This document shows, piece after piece, positions 18,979 through 27,100 of a stretch of DNA of 64,000 bases. The notes beneath the pieces were generated by a model. The model saw only the letters and a list, made by a program, of their open reading frames with translations, had not been told where the DNA came from and did not search any database. Numbering within the stretch: the first letter of the stretch is position 1; each line of letters opens with the position of its first letter. The position numbers and the translations under genes are program-made. Source of the stretch: JAABQG01 sp963726365 (GTDB taxonomy: Bacteria; Pseudomonadota; Gammaproteobacteria; Burkholderiales; Burkholderiaceae_C); NCBI GenBank assembly GCA_963726365.1, contig CAVSCI010000009.1, positions 137,623 to 201,622 of the forward strand, given 5' to 3'.

Positions 18979-19383
18979 ATGGCAAAAGCTCCCGCAAATA
19001 GCGCTGCCCAGCGCGTTCGCAAGAAAGTTCGCAAGAACGTTTCCGACGGCATTGCACACGTGCATGCTTCGTTCAACAACACGATCATTACCATCACCGA
19101 TCGCCAGGGCAATGCCTTGTCTTGGGCGTCGTCGGGTGGTCAGGGTTTCAAGGGCTCGCGTAAGTCCACTCCGTTTGCGGCGCAGGTCGCATCGGAAGTG
19201 GCGGGTCGCGCGGCCATTGATCAGGGCATCAAGAATCTTGATGTAGAAATCAAGGGCCCGGGTCCTGGTCGTGAATCTTCCGTTCGCGCGCTGGCCGCCC
19301 TGGGCATTCGGATCTCATCCATCGCTGACGTGACGCCGATGCCCCACAACGGATGCCGGCCGCAAAAGCGTCGCCGTATCTAA
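18979..19383 (+). CDS. rpsK: 30S ribosomal protein S11
   Basis: A 134-residue S11 with HASFNNTIITITDRQGN and the C-terminal DVTPMPHNGCRPQKRRRI motif. It lies 19 bases after rpsM. Confidence 0.98.
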   Translation: MAKAPANSAAQRVRKKVRKNVSDGIAHVHASFNNTIITITDRQGNALSWASSGGQGFKGSRKSTPFAAQVASEVAGRAAIDQGIKNLDVEIKGPGPGRESSVRALAALGIRISSIADVTPMPHNGCRPQKRRRI

Positions 19384-19399
19384 TTCAACCAAGCCCACC

Positions 19400-19440
19400 G
19401 CCATCACTGCACCAGTGATGGCTCCCGCAGAATCCTGCGG
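19400..19440 (+). promoter_or_regulatory. Two tandem hairpins in the rpsK-rpsD gap
   Basis: GCCATCACTG (19400-19409) pairs perfectly with CAGTGATGGC (19413-19422) across a 3-base loop. Immediately after, CCGCAG (19425-19430) pairs with CTGCGG (19435-19440) across 4 bases. Neither is followed by a T run, so an RNA control element before rpsD is more likely than an intrinsic terminator. Confidence 0.5.
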
Positions 19441-19463
19441 CAGATGACATAAAGGAAGTTCAA

Positions 19464-20087
19464 GTGGCACGTTACCTCGGCCCCAAGGCCAAATTATCCC
19501 GCCGGGAAGGCACCGACCTGTTTCTGAAGAGCGCCCGCCGCTCGATCAGCGACAAGTGCAAGTTCGAATCCAAACCTGGCCAGCATGGTCGTACTTCCGG
19601 GCAGCGCACGTCTGACTTTGGCCTGCAGTTGCGTGAGAAGCAGAAGGTCAAGCGGATGTATGGCATCCTCGAGCGCCAGTTCCGGCGCTATTTTGAGGAA
19701 GCCGATCGCCGCAAGGGAAACACCGGTGCCAACCTGCTGTTCATCCTGGAGTCTCGTCTGGACAACGTTGTCTACCGGATGGGATTTGGTTCGACCCGCG
19801 CAGAAGCCCGTCAGCTGGTTTCCCACAAGGCAGTGACGGTCAACGGTCAGCCGGTGAACATTCCTTCGTACATGGTCAAGACCGGCGACGTGATTTCCGT
19901 TCGTGACAAGTCCAAGAAGCAGACGCGGATTTCCGAGGCGCTGCAGCTGGCGCAGCAGGTTGGCATGCCGGCCTGGGTGGAAGTGAATCTGGAAAAGGTT
20001 GAAGGCATCTTCAAGAAGGTTCCAGACCGCGATGAATTTGCAGCGGACATCAACGAGTCACTGATCGTCGAACTGTATTCGCGTTAA
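19464..20087 (+). CDS. rpsD: 30S ribosomal protein S4
   Basis: A 207-residue S4 with GTG start at 19464 (MARYLGPKAKLSRREGTDL) and the S4 RNA-binding domain (LDNVVYRMGFGSTRAEARQL, then VTVNGQPVNIPSY). S4 nucleates 30S assembly and in E. coli represses the alpha operon. An 80-base gap with two hairpins separates it from rpsK; AAGGAAG precedes the start. Confidence 0.98.
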   Translation: MARYLGPKAKLSRREGTDLFLKSARRSISDKCKFESKPGQHGRTSGQRTSDFGLQLREKQKVKRMYGILERQFRRYFEEADRRKGNTGANLLFILESRLDNVVYRMGFGSTRAEARQLVSHKAVTVNGQPVNIPSYMVKTGDVISVRDKSKKQTRISEALQLAQQVGMPAWVEVNLEKVEGIFKKVPDRDEFAADINESLIVELYSR

Positions 20088-20196
20088 TCCGGATCCAGAT
20101 CCCAAAAATTTGTTCCAGCGCCGCCACATCTGGCGGATCTGGCACTTCATCAGCCTTACCGGTGTAACGAATCGGGGGTATTGAGAGGATGTTTGA

Positions 20197-21189
20197 ATGC
20201 AAACCAATTTGCTGAAACCCAAGGCAATCAATGTCGAGCAGCTCGGGCTGAACCGCGCCAAGGTCACGCTCGAGCCCTTTGAGCGTGGCTACGGCCATAC
20301 CCTGGGAAATGCGCTGCGTCGTGTCCTGCTGTCATCGATGGTCGGCTATGCCGCGACCGACGTGACGATTGCCGGCGTTTTGCACGAGTATTCTTCGATC
20401 GACGGCGTACAGGAAGATGTCGTCAACATCTTGCTGAACCTCAAGGGCGTTGTGTTCAAGCTTCACAATCGCGATGAGGTGACCTTGAGCCTGCGCAAGG
20501 ATGGTGAAGGCGTCGTGACGGCTTCTGATATCCAGACACCCCACGATGTGGAAATTATCAACCCGGGGCATGTCATCGCAACCTTGTCACAAGGTGGCAA
20601 GCTGGACATTCAGATCAAGGTTGAAAAAGGTCGTGGCTACGTTCCGGGCACGATGCGGCGTCATGCCGACGAGCCGACCAAGTCCATTGGTCGTATCGTT
20701 CTGGACGCCTCTTTCTCGCCAGTCAAGCGCGTCAGCTACACCGTCGAGAGCGCACGCGTTGAGCAGCGGACCGACCTTGACAAGCTGGTGATGGAGATCG
20801 AGACCAACGGCGCGGTCACGGCCGAAGATGCCGTTCGTGCATCGGCAAAAATTCTTGTCGAGCAGCTGGCGGTTTTTGCCCAGCTCGAGGGCAGTGAGCT
20901 TGCCGCTTTTGATGTCCCTGCACAGCGGGGTGGCAGCGCGCAGTTCGACCCGATCTTGTTGCGCCCGGTGGATGAACTCGAGTTGACGGTGCGTTCTGCC
21001 AATTGCCTGAAGGCCGAGAACATCTATTACATCGGTGATTTGATCCAGCGCACGGAAAACGAATTGCTCAAGACGCCAAACCTCGGGCGCAAGTCACTGA
21101 ACGAGATCAAGGAAGTTCTGGCATCCCGCGGACTTACCTTGGGAATGAAACTGGAGAGCTGGCCGCCCGCAGGGCTGGACAAGCGCTGA
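20197..21189 (+). CDS. rpoA: RNA polymerase alpha subunit
   Basis: A 330-residue alpha subunit. The N-terminal dimerisation domain (FERGYGHTLGNALRRVLLSS) nucleates polymerase assembly, and the C-terminal domain (NELLKTPNLGRKSLNEIKEVL) contacts UP elements and activators. It is preceded by a 109-base gap after rpsD. Confidence 0.98.
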   Translation: MQTNLLKPKAINVEQLGLNRAKVTLEPFERGYGHTLGNALRRVLLSSMVGYAATDVTIAGVLHEYSSIDGVQEDVVNILLNLKGVVFKLHNRDEVTLSLRKDGEGVVTASDIQTPHDVEIINPGHVIATLSQGGKLDIQIKVEKGRGYVPGTMRRHADEPTKSIGRIVLDASFSPVKRVSYTVESARVEQRTDLDKLVMEIETNGAVTAEDAVRASAKILVEQLAVFAQLEGSELAAFDVPAQRGGSAQFDPILLRPVDELELTVRSANCLKAENIYYIGDLIQRTENELLKTPNLGRKSLNEIKEVLASRGLTLGMKLESWPPAGLDKR

Positions 21190-21289
21190 CTCGAGTTTTT
21201 TGATCTCTTCAGAAGAGGTCAAGGACATGACGCGCGGTACCTGAAACGGCCGTGCGCTTTTACAAAAAATGAAATGAAAGGACTGCATC

Positions 21290-21688
21290 ATGCGTCACGG
21301 ACACGGACTACGTAAACTGAACAGAACCAGCGAGCACCGCCTCGCGATGCTTCGCAACATGATGAACTCGCTGCTTGAGCACGAGGCCATCAAGACCACC
21401 TTGCCCAAGGCCAAGGAGCTTCGCCGCGTGGTTGAGCCCATGATCACGCTGGCCAAAGAGCCCACGCTTGCCAACCGCCGCCTTGCGTTCAATCGCTTGC
21501 GCGACCGTGACATCGTGACCAAGCTCTTCGCCGTGCTAGGCCCCCGGTACCAGGCACGTCCGGGCGGTTACACCCGCATTCTGAAAATGGGCTTTCGCGT
21601 CGGCGACAACGCGCCTATGGCACTGGTTGAACTCGTGGACCGCCCAGCGGAAACCGACCAGCAAGTTTCCGGCGAAGCTGCCGCATAA
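21290..21688 (+). CDS. rplQ: 50S ribosomal protein L17
   Basis: A 132-residue L17 (MRHGHGLRKLNRTSEHRLA), last gene of the alpha operon, 100 bases after rpoA with AAAGGA upstream of the ATG. Confidence 0.98.
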   Translation: MRHGHGLRKLNRTSEHRLAMLRNMMNSLLEHEAIKTTLPKAKELRRVVEPMITLAKEPTLANRRLAFNRLRDRDIVTKLFAVLGPRYQARPGGYTRILKMGFRVGDNAPMALVELVDRPAETDQQVSGEAAA

Positions 21689-21692
21689 GTGT

Positions 21693-21698
21693 TATAAT
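21693..21698 (+). promoter_or_regulatory. Perfect -10 box for the initiator tRNA
   Basis: TATAAT at 21693-21698 sits 10 bases before the tRNA 5' end and just after the rplQ stop. No good TTGACA is visible at the right distance, so the -35 is weak or the tRNA also receives read-through from rplQ. Confidence 0.55.
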
Positions 21699-21708
21699 TC
21701 CATCTTGC

Positions 21709-21785
<77 letters not shown>

Positions 21786-21811
21786 ATCAGTAAGCGGTTA
21801 ACGCTGACAGT

Positions 21812-21837
21812 AAACGCCCACACTCAGTGGGCGTTTT
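21812..21837 (+). terminator. Intrinsic terminator after tRNA-fMet
   Basis: AAACGCCCAC (21812-21821) pairs with GTGGGCGTTT (21827-21836) across a 5-base loop and ends in a T run, 26 bases after the tRNA. Confidence 0.85.
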
Positions 21838-22158
21838 GCTTTGTGGCTTCGCGCTGCCTGGCGATTTGGGCCTGCTGTTCGCCAAGCGGCCATTCACCAG
21901 CACGCGGGCCCGCTCAGGACAAGGCAGCCCGCGCCAACCCCGGTTGGCGCCAGGTTGTTGCAGGATCGCCAGAAGGGGACACCCGAGTTCAGGGAGGGGG
22001 ACGCGTCTACAATCGCGCCGTGTCAGGCAGACGGGTAACAAGTGCCAGACTGACAAGCACGAATACAGTGGAGCACGCATGAGAAATTACCTCTTGGGCC
22101 GCACTTTTTTGTCGCCACCCATCGACAACGGGGGCGTCGCGGTCACGACTGCTTTGCC
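21838..22158. other. Intergenic stretch without a recognisable gene
   Basis: About 320 bases between the tRNA terminator and the surface-antigen gene. Open frames here are short and have no recognisable protein features. A TACAAT at 22008-22013 is a possible -10 box for the following gene. I see nothing else in it. Confidence 0.5.
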
Positions 22159-22569
22159 ATGAGATCCGCCCATCGCGTGGCACGGGAAAACCCCAGGGCC
22201 AGATGCACCGTCAAGGTAGCGGCAGTTTCCGGCGCCCTGGTGGTCCTGCTTGCCTGGGCCACGGCGTCCATGGCGAGCAATCTGAGCTTCATGAAAGACA
22301 CGCCCTATGCGCACTTCACCGAACAGGATCACAAGATGTTCAAAGGCGCGCTGGATGCAGCTCTAAATCAGGCTGCGGATGGCGAGACCCGCGCCTGGTC
22401 CAATCCTGCCTCCGGGGCCGGTGGAAACATCGAAACGATCAAGACTTTCAAGCGAGGGGCAGCAAGCTGTCGCGTGGTGTCGATCGCCAACAAGGCCAAG
22501 GGACGTTCGGCTTCGGCGGAATACAACTTCTGCAAACAGGCATCCGGCAAATGGACGCTGGCCAATTGA
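22159..22569 (+). CDS. 17-kDa surface-antigen-like exported protein
   Basis: A 136-residue protein with a basic start and a hydrophobic signal segment (VAAVSGALVVLLAWATASMA, about residues 19-38), then a small domain with the YAHFTEQDHKMFKGALDAAL and W-S-N-P patterns seen in the C-terminal domain of rickettsial 17-kDa surface-antigen relatives. Two cysteines (about residues 111 and 126) could form a disulfide. It is probably periplasmic or outer-membrane associated. The start is uncertain; later in-frame starts before the signal segment are possible. Its role is unknown. Confidence 0.65.
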   Translation: MRSAHRVARENPRARCTVKVAAVSGALVVLLAWATASMASNLSFMKDTPYAHFTEQDHKMFKGALDAALNQAADGETRAWSNPASGAGGNIETIKTFKRGAASCRVVSIANKAKGRSASAEYNFCKQASGKWTLAN

Positions 22570-22581
22570 GGGCCTGGGAGT

Positions 22582-22657
22582 TGGTGCGGCTGGCGGGGAT
22601 CGAACCCACGACCCTTGGCTTCGGAGGCCAATACTCTATCCACTGAGCTACAGCCGC
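22582..22657 (-). tRNA. tRNA-Arg (anticodon CCG)
   Basis: A complete 76-nt cloverleaf on the minus strand: acceptor GCGGCTG/CAGCCGC, D-arm GCTCAGTGGATAGAGT, anticodon loop CTCCGAA (anticodon CCG, reads CGG), T-loop GTTCGATC and encoded CCA. It converges on the surface-antigen gene, 12 bases from its stop. Confidence 0.96.
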
Positions 22658-22895
22658 ATCCATGGAGAACAAGAATTCAATTATCGCATGTGAGGATTCG
22701 CATTTTCAGGATGCCGACGGGTCGCCGCGCACTGTAACCGGTCTACTGAAGCTCAATAACTTGCGTTTGGACAAGAATTCCAACTCGGGTTGCGGTAATC
22801 TGGGCCGGCTGGCACATGATGGTGCGCATGGCACCGTGCCGGTTTGGCCGGGCAGGAACGCCATCTGCTATTATTTTCATTAACAGGAGAGAACC

Positions 22896-23216
22896 ATGAC
22901 AGACTATGCCGAAGCCACCCTCGCCACCAAGGAAAAACTCGCCGCCGACCTGAAGCTGGTCATCGCTGACGCCGAGGAGTTGTTGCAGATTACCTCTGCC
23001 CAGACCGGCGACAAAGTGGCTGAACTCCGCTTGCGCATGGCCGACAATCTTCGCGCCGCCCGCCTCAAGCTCGCTGACGTCGATGCGGCGGTACGGGACA
23101 AGGCGCGTGAAGCCGCCCGCGCAACGGATGACTATGTGCATGAGAATCCGTGGCGCTCGATCGGCGTCGCTGCCGGTGCCGGTCTGGTGATCGGGCTGCT
23201 GATCGGTCGTCGTTGA
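22896..23216 (+). CDS. ElaB/YqjD-type ribosome-associated membrane-anchored protein
   Basis: A 106-residue protein, mainly charged helix (a probable coiled coil, residues 10-85), ending in a Gly-rich transmembrane anchor (GVAAGAGLVIGLLIGRR), the architecture of the ElaB/YqjD/YgaM family. YqjD in E. coli binds stationary-phase ribosomes at the membrane. A clear AGGAGAG box precedes the ATG, and TATTAT at 22869-22874 may be its -10. It heads a three-gene run matching the yqjD-yqjE-yqjK order. Confidence 0.85.
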   Translation: MTDYAEATLATKEKLAADLKLVIADAEELLQITSAQTGDKVAELRLRMADNLRAARLKLADVDAAVRDKAREAARATDDYVHENPWRSIGVAAGAGLVIGLLIGRR

Positions 23217-23232
23217 TTCCCAGCCTTCAGCC

Positions 23233-23613
23233 ATGAGCGGGCCGGAAAGACCGGAGCGACTGGCGGTTTCCTTGCGCGGCCTGGCAGGCAGCCTGATCGA
23301 ATTCATATCGATCCGGCTTGAACTGGTTGGCGTTGAAGCCCGCGAAGAAGTCCTTCGTCTGGGGGAGTTGCTGCTCTACGGTGCCATCGCGGTCGTCTTG
23401 CTGAGTCTGGGGCTGACGTTTCTGGCCGTGTTGCTCACGGTGCTGTTGTGGGACAGCCATCGCCTGCTGGCACTTGCGGTTTTTGCCACTGTATTCCTGA
23501 CCCTTGGCGCGCTGGCCTTCATTGCCGCCCGGGTCAGGTTGGCGCAGGGGTCGCGTCTTTGGGGTGCGAGCCTCGACGAACTCCATCGTGACAAGGAAAG
23601 GCTGCGTCTGTGA
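23233..23613 (+). CDS. YqjE-like / phage-holin superfamily III membrane protein
   Basis: A 126-residue protein with an amphipathic N-terminus and two strongly hydrophobic segments (about residues 50-75 and 80-100), matching the YqjE (holin superfamily) family found beside ElaB/YqjD genes. No phage genes are near, so this is a chromosomal membrane protein, not a lysis gene. Its stop overlaps the start of the next gene. Confidence 0.8.
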   Translation: MSGPERPERLAVSLRGLAGSLIEFISIRLELVGVEAREEVLRLGELLLYGAIAVVLLSLGLTFLAVLLTVLLWDSHRLLALAVFATVFLTLGALAFIAARVRLAQGSRLWGASLDELHRDKERLRL

Positions 23614-23912
23614 CGACACGGCGCCTTGAACTGGCCGTCGCGCGTCAACGCTTGCTGGAGCGCTCAACGATGGCGCGCGAACGTGTGGCCCTGCAATCTG
23701 CTGCGCTGACGCCCGTGCTGGCGCTGGGTGACCGCGTCAATGACGCCGTGTTTTGGGTGCGCGCCCATCCTGAACTGGTGGTGTCCGCCGTCGTGGTCGT
23801 GGCGGTCGTGCGTCCGCGGACCACCTGGCGCTGGACGTTACGGGCCTGGGGCGCATGGCGGTTCGTGCGGCGCTGGCGAAGTCGACTCGCCCCGGTGCTG
23901 GGCTCCAACTGA
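23610..23912 (+). CDS. YqjK-like small protein
   Basis: A 100-residue, Arg-rich protein with one hydrophobic stretch (VVSAVVVVAVV, about residues 57-67). The GTG start at 23610 overlaps the stop of the yqjE-like gene (GTGA), which supports translation in an operon. The YqjK assignment rests mostly on position; sequence conservation in this family is low. Confidence 0.65.
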   Translation: MTTRRLELAVARQRLLERSTMARERVALQSAALTPVLALGDRVNDAVFWVRAHPELVVSAVVVVAVVRPRTTWRWTLRAWGAWRFVRRWRSRLAPVLGSN

Positions 23913-24049
23913 CAGGGGTGCTTCCACAAGGCATCGCCTTGTGGCGGGCGTTGCGTTGCGCATCGCCAATTCAAAGGGGGCCGTCGGTATAATCAAAGGT
24001 TGTTTTGATTTCTCCCATTTCCGGACACCCTGCGTTTTTTGAGGACACC

Positions 24050-24623
24050 ATGAGCGCCAACGGTCAAGATTCCAGCCACGAAGAAGCCCATACCGGCCCG
24101 ATCAAGAACCCCAGCCAGGTGCTGTACGCCAGCCTGGCGGCCTTTGTGTTACCCATCTTTGTGATCATCGGCCTTGTTTACTACGTGACCTCGGAAAACA
24201 AGCCGCAGGCGGGCTCGGTCAATGCAGAGAAGGCCGTGGCCGAACGTATCCAGAAAGTCGGCGTCGTGGAGATCCGCGATGCCAACCGTCCCCTGAAAGC
24301 CGGCGAAGAGGTCTACAAGGCGCAGTGCTCGGCGTGTCACGCCACTGGTGCGGCCGGTGCGCCCAAGTTCCAGGATGCCGCTGCTTGGGGGCCCCGCATT
24401 CCCTTGGGCTACGAAGCCCTGCTGAATTCGGCCCTCAAGGGCAAGAACGCGATGGGCCCTCAGGGCGGCGGCGACTTCTCGGATCTGGAAATCGGCCGCG
24501 CCGTGGTCTATATGGCCAATGCGGCAGGTGCCAAGTTCGAAGAGCCCAAGGCACCGGCCGCCGCGCCAGATGCTGGTGCGGCAGCGCCTGCTGTGCAGCT
24601 CGGCTCCTGCCGCTGCGAAATAG
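24050..24623 (+). CDS. Membrane-anchored cytochrome c (c5-like), probable frameshift at the 3' end
   Basis: An N-terminal membrane anchor (SLAAFVLPIFVIIGLVYYV, about residues 25-45) is followed by a periplasmic c-type haem domain with CSACHATG and a downstream GRAVVYMANAAG region that would supply the axial Met, as in cytochrome c5-type proteins. As read, the frame runs on to a stop at 24655 with an odd tail rich in Cys and Met. Removing one G at 24602-24603 gives instead an Ala/Pro-rich tail ending APAAAK and a stop at 24621-24623, which is usual for such proteins. I prefer that reading (about 190 residues). Confidence 0.8.
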
Positions 24624-24699
24624 CCGGCATGGGCGAAACGGCCATGATGCCCTGATGGGGCCGGTCTCCCTGACCGTACCGCCGTCACGCAAGGAAACT

Positions 24700-24726
24700 G
24701 AAAAGCCGGTCCATGACCGGCTTTTC
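24700..24726. terminator. Bidirectional intrinsic terminator
   Basis: GAAAAGCCGGTC (24700-24711) and GACCGGCTTTTC (24715-24726) form a perfect 12-bp stem with a 3-base loop and A/T runs on both arms, between the convergent cytochrome and YheT-operon genes. Confidence 0.85.
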
Positions 24727-24779
24727 GCATTTCTGCCAGGACAGGCCGTGCGGGACCTTGAAATTCTGGTCTTTTCCCC

Positions 24780-24821
24780 GCTTCTCCAGCGTCAGATGGC
24801 GCTGATCTGCTATTGATTCTG
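24780..24821 (+). repeat. Repeat family A, copy 2 (end of the 24810-25397 gene)
   Basis: The core CCAGCGTCAGATGGCGC starts at 24786, then 6 bases, then GCTATTGATT at 24809. The TAG stop of the minus-strand gene ending at 24810 lies in the GCTATTG part. Confidence 0.6.
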
Positions 24822-25397
24822 GTGCTGCGTCGGCGAAGCTCGAAAGCCGGCCTGCGGACTGCGCACATACCCAAAGCGTGCTGGCAGTGCATCGGCGTTC
24901 ACCGTCTCGGGCACCCACAGCCCTTGTTCAACCGCATCGGCCAGCAGGGGTACATCCTGCGTGTGCACCAGGCCGAAACCGAGGTCGGTCTCCAGGTACA
25001 CCCGCCCGTGCTCGTCGAGCAGGCAGCAACGCGCCAGTGCCGTATGCCCGGTGTGCGCCGTCACGGTCAAACCGTTCCGGCCATCGGCGTGCAGGCGCCA
25101 GATGTACGGCGTGGCTTCCAGTTCCACATAGACGCGCTGCGGCCCGTTCTGGAAGAACCATTGCCCGGCGGCATCGCAGGCGTAGTTGCGGTGAATGAAT
25201 TCGATCAGCTTCTCGTGCTTGAGCAGTGCGCCGCGGACGCCAGGCTTGCCGGGGGTGTCCAGCGCCGGAAACGCACCGAGCGCCTGCACGCGGTCGTCGC
25301 GCATGAACCAGTTGCCGCGCGCGTCCAGACCCAGCCAGCCATGGCAATCGGGCACGTTGGGCCATTTGGCGATGGCCTGTCTGACGATGTCGTCCAT
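24810..25397 (-). CDS. Conserved hypothetical protein downstream of yheT
   Basis: A 195-residue soluble protein (MDDIVRQAIAKWPNVPDCHG ...) with several Trp/Gly-rich strands (GWLGLDARGNWFMRD, GQWFFQNGPQRVYVELEA) that suggest a beta-rich fold. No signal peptide, membrane segment or catalytic motif is obvious. It follows the yheT-like gene by 7 bases and is surely in its operon. I do not recognise the family. The last residues and stop come from a copy of repeat family A. Confidence 0.7.
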   Translation of the reverse strand: MDDIVRQAIAKWPNVPDCHGWLGLDARGNWFMRDDRVQALGAFPALDTPGKPGVRGALLKHEKLIEFIHRNYACDAAGQWFFQNGPQRVYVELEATPYIWRLHADGRNGLTVTAHTGHTALARCCLLDEHGRVYLETDLGFGLVHTQDVPLLADAVEQGLWVPETVNADALPARFGYVRSPQAGFRASPTQHQNQ

Positions 25398-25404
25398 CGG
25401 CTGA

Positions 25405-26409
25405 TTATTGACGCGTTGGCGCCAGCGTGCCCAGCAGCCAGCGGCCGACCGCGTCTGGCAGGGTCTGCACGTGGCCGGGCAGCCGTCCGTGCGTGAAGCC
25501 GACGTGGCCACCGTGTGCGGGTTGCCACAGCGTGACGTGGGGCCCGACCTCATGGCGTTTCGGCAGGCTGCTGGCGGGGACGAAAGGGTCGTTCAAGGCG
25601 TTGACCACCAGCGCGGGGATGCGGATGCTGGCCAGGTGCGGTTTGGCCGAGGCGCGCGCCCAGTAGTCCTCGGTGCTCCTGAAGCCGTGCAATGGGGCGG
25701 TGAAGTGCTTGTCGAACTCGTAGAGATCGCGCGCGGCCAGCAACGCGGCGCGGTCGAACAGCCCGGGGTGCTGCGCCAGCTTCTTCAGCGCCTTGGGCTT
25801 CATGGTGTTGAGGAACATGCGGGTATAGACCAGCCGGTTGAAGCCGCGACCGATCGCGTGGCCGCCGGCGGCCAGGTCAATCGGCGACGACACCGCTGCC
25901 ACCGCGTCCGCCGTCACCCGTGCGGCCTCCCCCATCTCGCCGGCCCAGCGCATCAGCGCATTGCCGCCCAGGGACACGCCCACGGCCAGCAACGGCCCGC
26001 CACCCTGCGCCGTGTGGCGTGCGCGCAGGCGCCGCAGGATCCAGTCGATCTCCTCGAAGTCGCCTGAATGGTAGGCGCGCGGCCCCTGGTTGAGTTCCCC
26101 GCTGCAACCGCGGAAATGCGGCACGACGAAGGCGATGCCCTGCCGGGCGCACCAGTCGGCGAAGGCCTCGGCGTAGTGGCTGCGCGAGGAGCCTTCCAGC
26201 CCGTGGAACAGGACCAGCAGGGGCTTGCCCTGCGCTGCGGGCTCAGCCGAAGCGACGAGGAAATCCACGTCGACGAAATCGCCGTCCGGCGTGTCCCAGC
26301 GTTCGCGCTGGTACGCAGGCGCGGCACCGGACACCCGGCGCGCATAGAGCGCCGGCCAGATGGTCTGCAGGTTGCCACCAGGGAGCCACCAGGGTGCTAC
26401 ATATTTCAT
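25405..26409 (-). CDS. YheT-family alpha/beta hydrolase
   Basis: A 334-residue hydrolase with the oxyanion-side motif LFHGLEGSSRSHYAEA, the nucleophile elbow GVSLGGN and a C-terminal His in GGHVGFTHGR. The start MKYVAPWWLPGGNLQTIWPA matches the family, which carries the hydrophobic GxxQTI segment at its start. Family members are predicted esterases with unclear substrates. The start region is immediately preceded by repeat family A copy 3. Confidence 0.9.
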   Translation of the reverse strand: MKYVAPWWLPGGNLQTIWPALYARRVSGAAPAYQRERWDTPDGDFVDVDFLVASAEPAAQGKPLLVLFHGLEGSSRSHYAEAFADWCARQGIAFVVPHFRGCSGELNQGPRAYHSGDFEEIDWILRRLRARHTAQGGGPLLAVGVSLGGNALMRWAGEMGEAARVTADAVAAVSSPIDLAAGGHAIGRGFNRLVYTRMFLNTMKPKALKKLAQHPGLFDRAALLAARDLYEFDKHFTAPLHGFRSTEDYWARASAKPHLASIRIPALVVNALNDPFVPASSLPKRHEVGPHVTLWQPAHGGHVGFTHGRLPGHVQTLPDAVGRWLLGTLAPTRQ

Positions 26410-26445
26410 GGCAAATAAAGTCCATTTGACGCTGGGGAATGGCCA
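26401..26445 (-). repeat. Repeat family A, copy 3 (yheT start region)
   Basis: On the minus strand the core CCAGCGTCAAATGGACT begins at 26435, followed by 6 bases and then a degenerate GCCATGAAATAT end that overlaps the yheT start codon (26409). Confidence 0.55.
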
Positions 26446-26515
26446 TTTCGGGCATGAATCCGGGACCAGAGGCCTTCATGGGCCGGTCCGCACGCGGTGG
26501 ACAGCGCCCGCGAAT

Positions 26516-26965
26516 TCAATGCAGCACCTGCGGCCCGCCGCTGGCCTCTTCTGCATCCTGCAGCGAGCCCGGGCTGGCGTGGTGCGCCACCATCCGCCAG
26601 CCTTGCGCCGTCTTGTGGTACACGTTGGTCGCGATCACAAACGCCTGCTGCGGCCCTTCCTGCGTCATCACATCCACGCGCTCCAGCACGTTGTGCATGG
26701 CGCTGGCGAGCGAGGCCACCTTGCGCACCCGCTCGGGCCGCGCGGGGATGCCGCCATTGGCAAACAGGGCTTCAAACGCCGCACGGATGGCACCAGCGCC
26801 CACCAGGCGCGCGCCGCCGGGGTGCACGCACACGATGTCGTCCTCATCGGCCCAGCAGGCCATCAGCCGCGTGATATCGCCGATTTGCAGCGCGTCATAG
26901 AACGCGGCTTCGATGTCGTCGGGAGTGCCGCCAACCGTGGCGGCCCGGAGCTTGGCCTTTGACAT
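26516..26965 (-). CDS. SnoaL/NTF2-like fold protein
   Basis: A 149-residue protein with the cone-shaped NTF2-like pattern: an N-terminal helix (PDDIEAAFYDALQIGDI), the MACWADEDDIVCVHPGG strand region, a middle IRAAFEALFANG helix and the VYHKTAQGWRMVAHHAS terminal strand. The ATG at 26965 (MSKAKLR) is preferred over the long upstream extension. Such proteins can be small hydrolases, isomerases or ligand binders; nothing here decides between them. Confidence 0.75.
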   Translation of the reverse strand: MSKAKLRAATVGGTPDDIEAAFYDALQIGDITRLMACWADEDDIVCVHPGGARLVGAGAIRAAFEALFANGGIPARPERVRKVASLASAMHNVLERVDVMTQEGPQQAFVIATNVYHKTAQGWRMVAHHASPGSLQDAEEASGGPQVLH

Positions 26966-27100
26966 GGTGCGCGGAGGTGCCCGTTGAGGAAGGAACGCCG
27001 ATTTTGCCGTGGATTGCCAGCCCGGGCTTGAAGCCGGGCACACCACAAGCATCTATAGTGCTGGGCAGGGCTCCGTGGGGGCATTTTGAAAGGGTTTGAC

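Noticed and set aside
23233..23613. Prophage holin
   Set aside because: The holin-like fold belongs to YqjE and no phage genes are nearby.
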